Shown here piece by piece: positions 58,615 through 64,000 of a stretch of 64,000 bases of DNA. The first letter of the stretch is position 1, and each line of letters starts with the position of its first letter. The notes beneath the pieces were generated by a model. The model did no database searches. It had not been told where the DNA came from and was given only the letters and a program-made list of their open reading frames with translations. The stretch is from Hysterangium stoloniferum (taxonomy: Eukaryota > Basidiomycota > Agaricomycetes > Hysterangiales > Hysterangiaceae), in the NCBI GenBank assembly GCA_015178975.1, contig WHVD01000001.1, positions 3,782,001 through 3,846,000 on the forward strand. The letters run 5' to 3'. A program made the translations under genes and the position numbers.

Positions 58615-61600
58615 TTATGAAGAAGCACTCTGCTGAAACAAGACTCTCTGTCATTTCTCTTCTCCAGGAGGGTCATATTAAGTTTTTGGTGGCACTGTTC
58701 TTAGACCGTATGACTTTCCATTTGTCTGAGTAGGTGACGATTAACTTGTTGTAAACGGCTGAGTACTACTATACATGACTCATCCTTATATAGCCTAGTA
58801 ACCTGCTTACTAATATCCCTGTATGGTTTGAGTCCTTGCTGCTCATTTACCAAATTCCCAAAAGTTAACACACTCCCTCAAGCAAAAGGGACTCACAGTA
58901 ACCATAGCATTCCCTGAAGCCTAAGTTCCCTGACTTTGCCTGCCTGAACTTCTTGAGATGACTGCAACAACCTTCAAATCACTCTCAAATATGCTCCTCA
59001 AACCCCAAATACTTCCACACAATTGTCCATCACCTCAACTCCCACTCCCAATCCAATCACAAATCTGTAATGTATTTAGGGGCTTCTCTCAGATAGCTCA
59101 GTATATGTTACAGAGCTTCAACAATAAAATAAGCAAAGGTCCAGTAATTTAAATACTGATAGATTAATGAGCTGCACTATTAAGCTTAAACAACTCAAAT
59201 CAATGCTTATTTTGATTATTGAAAGGTTCAAAAGCACAATATGTAACTCTTTTTGCAAATAAACAATGAACAGGGGCTAGAAGCTGAGTATATGGACAGT
59301 AACTTAGCAGAGACTTGATATAAAGCTTCAGTTTCTTGTATGCTTATTTGTAACTATTAATAGATACATATTTAACAAAGTGTCAAATAATTTATTAATA
59401 GAGAGAATAAGTTGTGTTGGATTTCTTGTGCTTGTACTTGATTAATTCACTAACTTAGGTATGGGCCTTGAATAATATAAGCGTTGGCAGGGATTTCAGT
59501 AAGGATACTTAGATACTTATTAGGTTTATTATGTAATTAATAAGCCTAAAGGGTAGCTGTGAGGCTGGGGAACTTAGATGATTAGCTAAGTTCAAGAGTT
59601 GCTGACAAAGAGTTCTAGATTCTGCAAGTGTAGGTGCTTGCAGTTAGTGTATTAGACTAAGGCTATTATTGTCCTTAGGATGATGAGATAAGCTTCTGAG
59701 CTGTGCAGTAAAATATGTGTGTGATAAGATTATTTTATTGGAAACTTGGCCCTCCTTATATACATTTTGATAACTAAATAATTAACTATTTATTTATTTT
59801 ATGAGGTCATTATTTAGATCATAATGACCTCATAATCTACTTATTTTTTACTCTTTATTTATCTTATAACTCCCTCTCTGAGACAAGGGTTCCAACCTTT
59901 TGCTTGAACATGAAGGTTCAAGGCCGCAGTCCCGGGACGGAAGCAAATGCTGAGTCGGCGGAATCAAATAATGATTCGAGTATGTCGTTACAGTCACATC
60001 CGTGACTGTATGATATCCCGAGGGTTGGAGGCTTATCTAATAAGTCACATGACACACTAAAAATGGGCACCAAGCAATGTGCTGAGAAGTAATAACTAAG
60101 TAAATAAAATATAAATAATTAGTTAAAAATCATAATAAAATAAATAGGTAATAATAGCATAATATGAATCCATATATGCTATTATTATGCGAAGTTAAAA
60201 GGAATAAGGCCTTATATTTCACAATAAAAATATAATAAAAATACAATAAATTTGAAAAAATACTAATTAATTCAAAGAAAATTAAGAGAACCTCATGAGA
60301 TAAGGCTGATACCTCACAAAATTCTATCCCAGATATTACAGGTGATATTGGCAACTGGTGATGTTTGACAGTGATCCAGGACAAACCTGCTGAATAGTAA
60401 AATCACAATTCGGCTCTTCCAATGGGTGTGAAATGATAAACATGGATTGTAAGGCTTGTCACTATGTGAATGTAGGCATTAATGAGTGTTGTAGTGCAAA
60501 GGTGATGTGTGATAAGTAATAAATGATGTGCGACATTGACAGTTGGTTTCTTGATACATGGTGATATACATATGGTGGTTATGTGCCAGCCTTGAACCAT
60601 TGTAGATGTGGACAGTCCCTGACCATTGTGACTTGAGCCCTAGTGCTCACAATACTCCAATACACTCCCTCGAGTGTAGAGGCTCAGAAATATATCATGC
60701 AGTGTTGAGGTGCAAACAATCCGAAATGTGTGTGAGTTTGTGCACTGGTGAGAAAGTCAGTTGCCAGTTGTCGTCATCCTGTGTGATGCACCTCAAAGTA
60801 AAGTTTTGGATTTTCTTTTTCCAATTCATCACCCCATCATCAACATTCCCTCACCCATCCAGCTAATCACCTGGGTCAGCATTCCCTCCAGTAGGGCTCT
60901 TCCGTCCCTCTGGCTCATGATGAGACTGTGGTCAGCCACTACCTCGGTCATCCACTGCATGCCATACTTTCACATCCATCTCTATTGCAACTGTCATCAA
61001 TTGTGATATTGGTGGTAGTTGTGATTGGTGGTGCCTCAAAAAGGTGAGGACTTTCTTTGATGCCCAGAACTGCCCACAGGTCTTTGTACATTGAGTCATC
61101 TCGATTTGAGGTCTTGCATGTTTGCAGTTCAGCTGTGGTTAATGGGAGCCACCCATGATGCATGTGATGTAGACAGCAGTTCCTGGCTGTTGCATACGTG
61201 GCAGTCCCTGCATGTTGTGCTGTGAGTCCTAATGCTTGCTATCCCTCACTATCCCAAATCTACTGCACTCCCTCAAGCATGAGGGGCTTGCAGTGACCAT
61301 TCCCACACCCTCAAATGAAGAATACATACTGTCCAACTCTCCCCACAATCTGATCCTCCTTTCAGCAACTCCATCCTGACAATGGCAGCTCTCCAAGACT
61401 TAACAGTCATAGTGTTCCTTCTGGCAAAGACACCTTGTCTTTCCAGCTCACAATTGACCTGTCAGGTTGCCATCCTCAGGCTCAGCGGCTCCAGGATCTT
61501 TGGCACCTCAGTCAGCCAGATCACCACAGCATTATTGGAAGCGTATTCGAGATCCAAATTATTGTAAAAGGTTTTGTATGGTGTGTGAGAATGATGATAA

Positions 61601-61773
61601 GAATGAGTGGTGGTATGTGAAGAGTGAAGTCCACGCAACGAATGACAGTTTGCAGAATGGCAATTTGTAGTGATGAGATCAAAGGTGGTGTGCACAGCAC
61701 CTAGCTTTGGTTAATGGTAGCTAACCGTGTTCCGTTTATGTTAAGTTTTTGGTGGCACTGGTCTTAGACTGTA

Positions 61774-63460
61774 TGTTACAACCGGAAAACCTGCTGGACT
61801 CCAGGCACTAACTTATATGCACCTGCACCCTACATGCACCAATTATCAGTTTACCGGAAAACCTGCCAGACTCTGTATGTCAGACCTCTCCACACTCAAC
61901 CTTCATGTATCAGTCACCAGAATACCCACCAGACTCCACTCCTGTCTATCTCTGACCCTGTCCCACACTCCAGTCACCGGACCCTGCTCAGAGAACCTGA
62001 CAGCTCTCTAACTGAGCCCCATTCCTGTTATAGTCAAATGACCTGTCACAATTTGGACTCTGCTCCCACCCTGTTCCCGTTATGGTTTTACAACCTGTCA
62101 CAATTCGGACTCCACTCCGTTCCATTCCGTTCCTAATACCAAGTTTGGTATTTATTATCTCACTTCATGTTTGCTAGTTTAGTTTTCATTATTACTGGAT
62201 TTGGTATGTTATTCATTCCACAGTCTATATAGTCTGGCAGATGTTGTACATACAATCCAGTCATAAAATCAGCTTAGATATCCCCCAGTAATCTAATACC
62301 TTTTCCGCTCTAAAACACCTCTTTGAAAATACTGCTTCAACCTTGTCGGGGCCCACAGGCTCTGACTTTCCTATCACTCAACCTCCAACTTATCATCACT
62401 CAACCTTCCCTGACCAATCAGTGACTCTGTGGGTTCCCCACCGTCGATCTCCCCGATCACTGACCTATCAACTATCCCCAGACTCCCCAGGATTCCCATC
62501 TGCCTGTCTGAAATTGGACAACACAATCTCATGAGGGTGCAGCCTATAAGCTGAAGCCAAGTCCTACTGGCTTTCCCACAGGTTTCTCCTGTTATGGTCA
62601 AATGACCTGTCACAATTCGGACTCTGCTCCCACCCTGTTCCTGTTATGGTTTTACAACCTGTCACAATTCAGACTCCACTGTCAGGGGACAATCTCAAGT
62701 TTTCTAAATTCATCCCTGACCTTCCTTAATATAGTCTCATAAGTCAAGGATAAGAGTACTTTGTTTTCATCACATTTTCAAACTCAGCTGCACCTTTAGT
62801 TAGTCACTCGCTAGCCGAGGATTCCTTAGACTTTTCTCTTCGGATTCCCTCTGCTAGGTAAGTAATAATGTACATTGTATGTATATAATAGATAGGTATA
62901 AAACTTACTTCGGATTCCCTCTGCTAGTGCCCCAACTCAGTCGTAGTGTGAGTCAGTGTGGTCTAGAGAGTTGCCCTTACATCCACTCTGTTCCGTTCCA
63001 TTCCTAATACCAAGTTTGGTGTTTATGTATCTCATTTCATGTTTGCTAGTTTAGTTTTCATTATTACTGGATTTGGTATGTTATTCATTCCACAGTCTAT
63101 ATAGTCTGGCAGATGTTGTACATACAATCCAGCGCAGTCAGAAAATCAGCTTAGATTCCCCCCAGTAATCTCAAGTACATTTTCCACTCTAATCTCCTCT
63201 TTGAAACACACCACTTGACCTCGTCGGAGCCTGCAGGCTCCGACCCATCTATCAGTCGACCTCCAACCTATTTATCTTGAGTCCCCGACTTCTCAACCCA
63301 CAAACCCCTCCCGGACTGCCCAGGATTCCCATCTGCCCATTTGAAATTGGACAAGACAATCTTGTGAGGGCACAGCCTATAAGCTGAAGCCAAGTCCTAC
63401 CAGCTTTCCTGTGGGTTTCTCTGGAAACCCTCCAATAAGCTCTGTGCATGACTCTTAACA
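61774..63460 (-). mobile_element. Family-B LTR complex (B8) in the right LTR of element C
   Basis: Minus orientation, TGTTACAACCGG to ACTCTTAACA. Flanks CTGTA (61,769-61,773) and CCATA (63,461-63,465) are both one CG-type transition from CCGTA, the sequence in the intact left LTR of element C. Longer than one LTR: 61,774-62,588 is nearly a whole copy and 62,590-63,460 is a second, partial one, so unequal recombination has occurred. It carries LTR D. Confidence 0.72.
62680..62981. mobile_element. Solo LTR, family D, TSD TCCAC
   Basis: 302 bp, TGTCAGGGGACAATC...GTTGCCCTTACA, with TCCAC at 62675-62679 and 62982-62986, inserted in a family-B LTR. Contains a 20-bp direct repeat CTTCGGATTCCCTCTGCTAG about 66 bp apart. 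Confidence 0.85.
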
Positions 63461-64000
63461 CCATATAACTTTCCATTTGTCTGAGTAGGTGACAGTTAAC
63501 TCGTTGTAAATGGATGAGTACTACTATACATGACTCATCCTTATATAGCCTAGTAACTTGCTTACTAATACCTCTGTGTGGTTTGAGTCCTTGCCACTCA
63601 TTTACTGAATTTCCAAAAGTTAACAGGTCACTCCTGCAGAACAATTGCTTCTAAACTCTATATTGGACACTCTACAGTATCAGAAATTGCTCCCAACTCC
63701 CTGGTTCACTTCCAACACCTTCCAGAGGTTGTCCTCCCAAGCTCTCCCCAGGGATCATCACCACCTGGCTCATTCTATCATCTCTGGACAGGTTGATAAT
63801 GCCTCCCAGGCCAAGTCCCACCTCTCCCTCAATGTCTGCACACAGACAATTCACAATGCATTGAAGAAAGATAATTTGAAGGCTGTGGTGAAGGCCAAAA
63901 GACCCCTTCTTGCCTCTCAACACATTAAGGCTTGATATGAGTTTGCTATCAAGTACCAGTATTGGTGGCCTTTTCCACACCCACAACCTCCCATCAGAGC

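Larger units (their letters stand above)
58676..63626. mobile_element. LTR element C with non-coding interior, TSD GGTCA
   Basis: GGTCA at 58671-58675 and 63627-63631. Left LTR 58,676-58,870 (first bases decayed from TGTTAAG to TATTAAG) and right LTR 61,739-61,773 plus 63,466-63,626, split by a family-B LTR; both end AAAGTTAACA. The 2.9-kb interior (58,871-61,738) has no recognisable gag or pol and contains three diverged copies of an ACTCCCTC(A/G)AG block (58,870, 60,663, 61,268). A large retrotransposon derivative or a fully decayed element. Confidence 0.75.
58615..64000 (+). pseudogene. Tc1/mariner transposase split by an LTR element (runs off right edge)
   Basis: 58,618-58,675 encodes MKKHSAETRLSVISLLQEG and resumes after the LTR element at 63,627: removing 58,676-63,626 and one GGTCA copy gives a continuous frame through HSCRTIASKLYIGHSTVSEI. 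63,640-63,940 continues with KDNLKAVVKAKRPLLASQH, the N-terminal DNA-binding part of Tc1-type transposases. Catalytic Asp residues lie beyond the window. Disrupted, hence inactive. Confidence 0.8.

Overview
The window comes from a filamentous basidiomycete, most likely an Agaricomycete. Genes are broken by many 45-90 nt GT-AG introns. The set includes a Zn2Cys6 regulator, a fungal S10 carboxypeptidase and a glyoxal oxidase, and the right two thirds is a graveyard of Ty3, Ty1/copia-like and Tc1/mariner elements, mostly solo LTRs with 5-bp target-site duplications (TSDs). No bacterial or viral gene block, CRISPR array or rRNA is visible.

1-21,115 is a compact gene-rich stretch. In order: the 5' part of a Zn2Cys6 transcription factor on the minus strand (runs off the left edge), Mediator subunit MED14, a Ted1/Cdc1/PGAP5-type metallophosphoesterase, a tail-to-tail BSD-domain protein, a 19-exon serine carboxypeptidase, and the Bub2/Cdc16 TBC-domain protein. 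I rebuilt the exon chains of the last five by hand; all close in frame. A poly(A)-tailed insertion with 15-16 bp direct repeats sits just upstream of the Bub2 gene.

21,500-30,540 is a decayed, AT-rich block. It holds a dead glyoxal oxidase copy carrying two solo LTRs and a tRNA-derived insertion, followed by a degraded Ty3 element that itself carries LTR insertions, including one LTR inside another. 32,120-33,286 is one intact intronless kinase-like gene.

33,600-50,100 is a nested stack. Two tail-to-tail LTRs (family A) adjoin; the second is split by a Tc1/mariner element, and that element is split by a nearly full-length Ty3 chromovirus with 630-bp LTRs and TSD CTCCT. Remnants of another Ty3 element and a copia-like gag follow.

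50,171-52,279 is an intact copper-radical (glyoxal) oxidase, the functional counterpart of the dead copy. 52,700-64,000 holds long inverted repeats, solo LTRs, a 15-bp minisatellite, and a second Tc1/mariner transposase split by an LTR element. Swapped TSDs show that about 2 kb (55,023-57,012) was inverted by recombination between two oppositely oriented LTRs; this is the strongest new observation here. Boundaries and functions were read by eye, with no database search.
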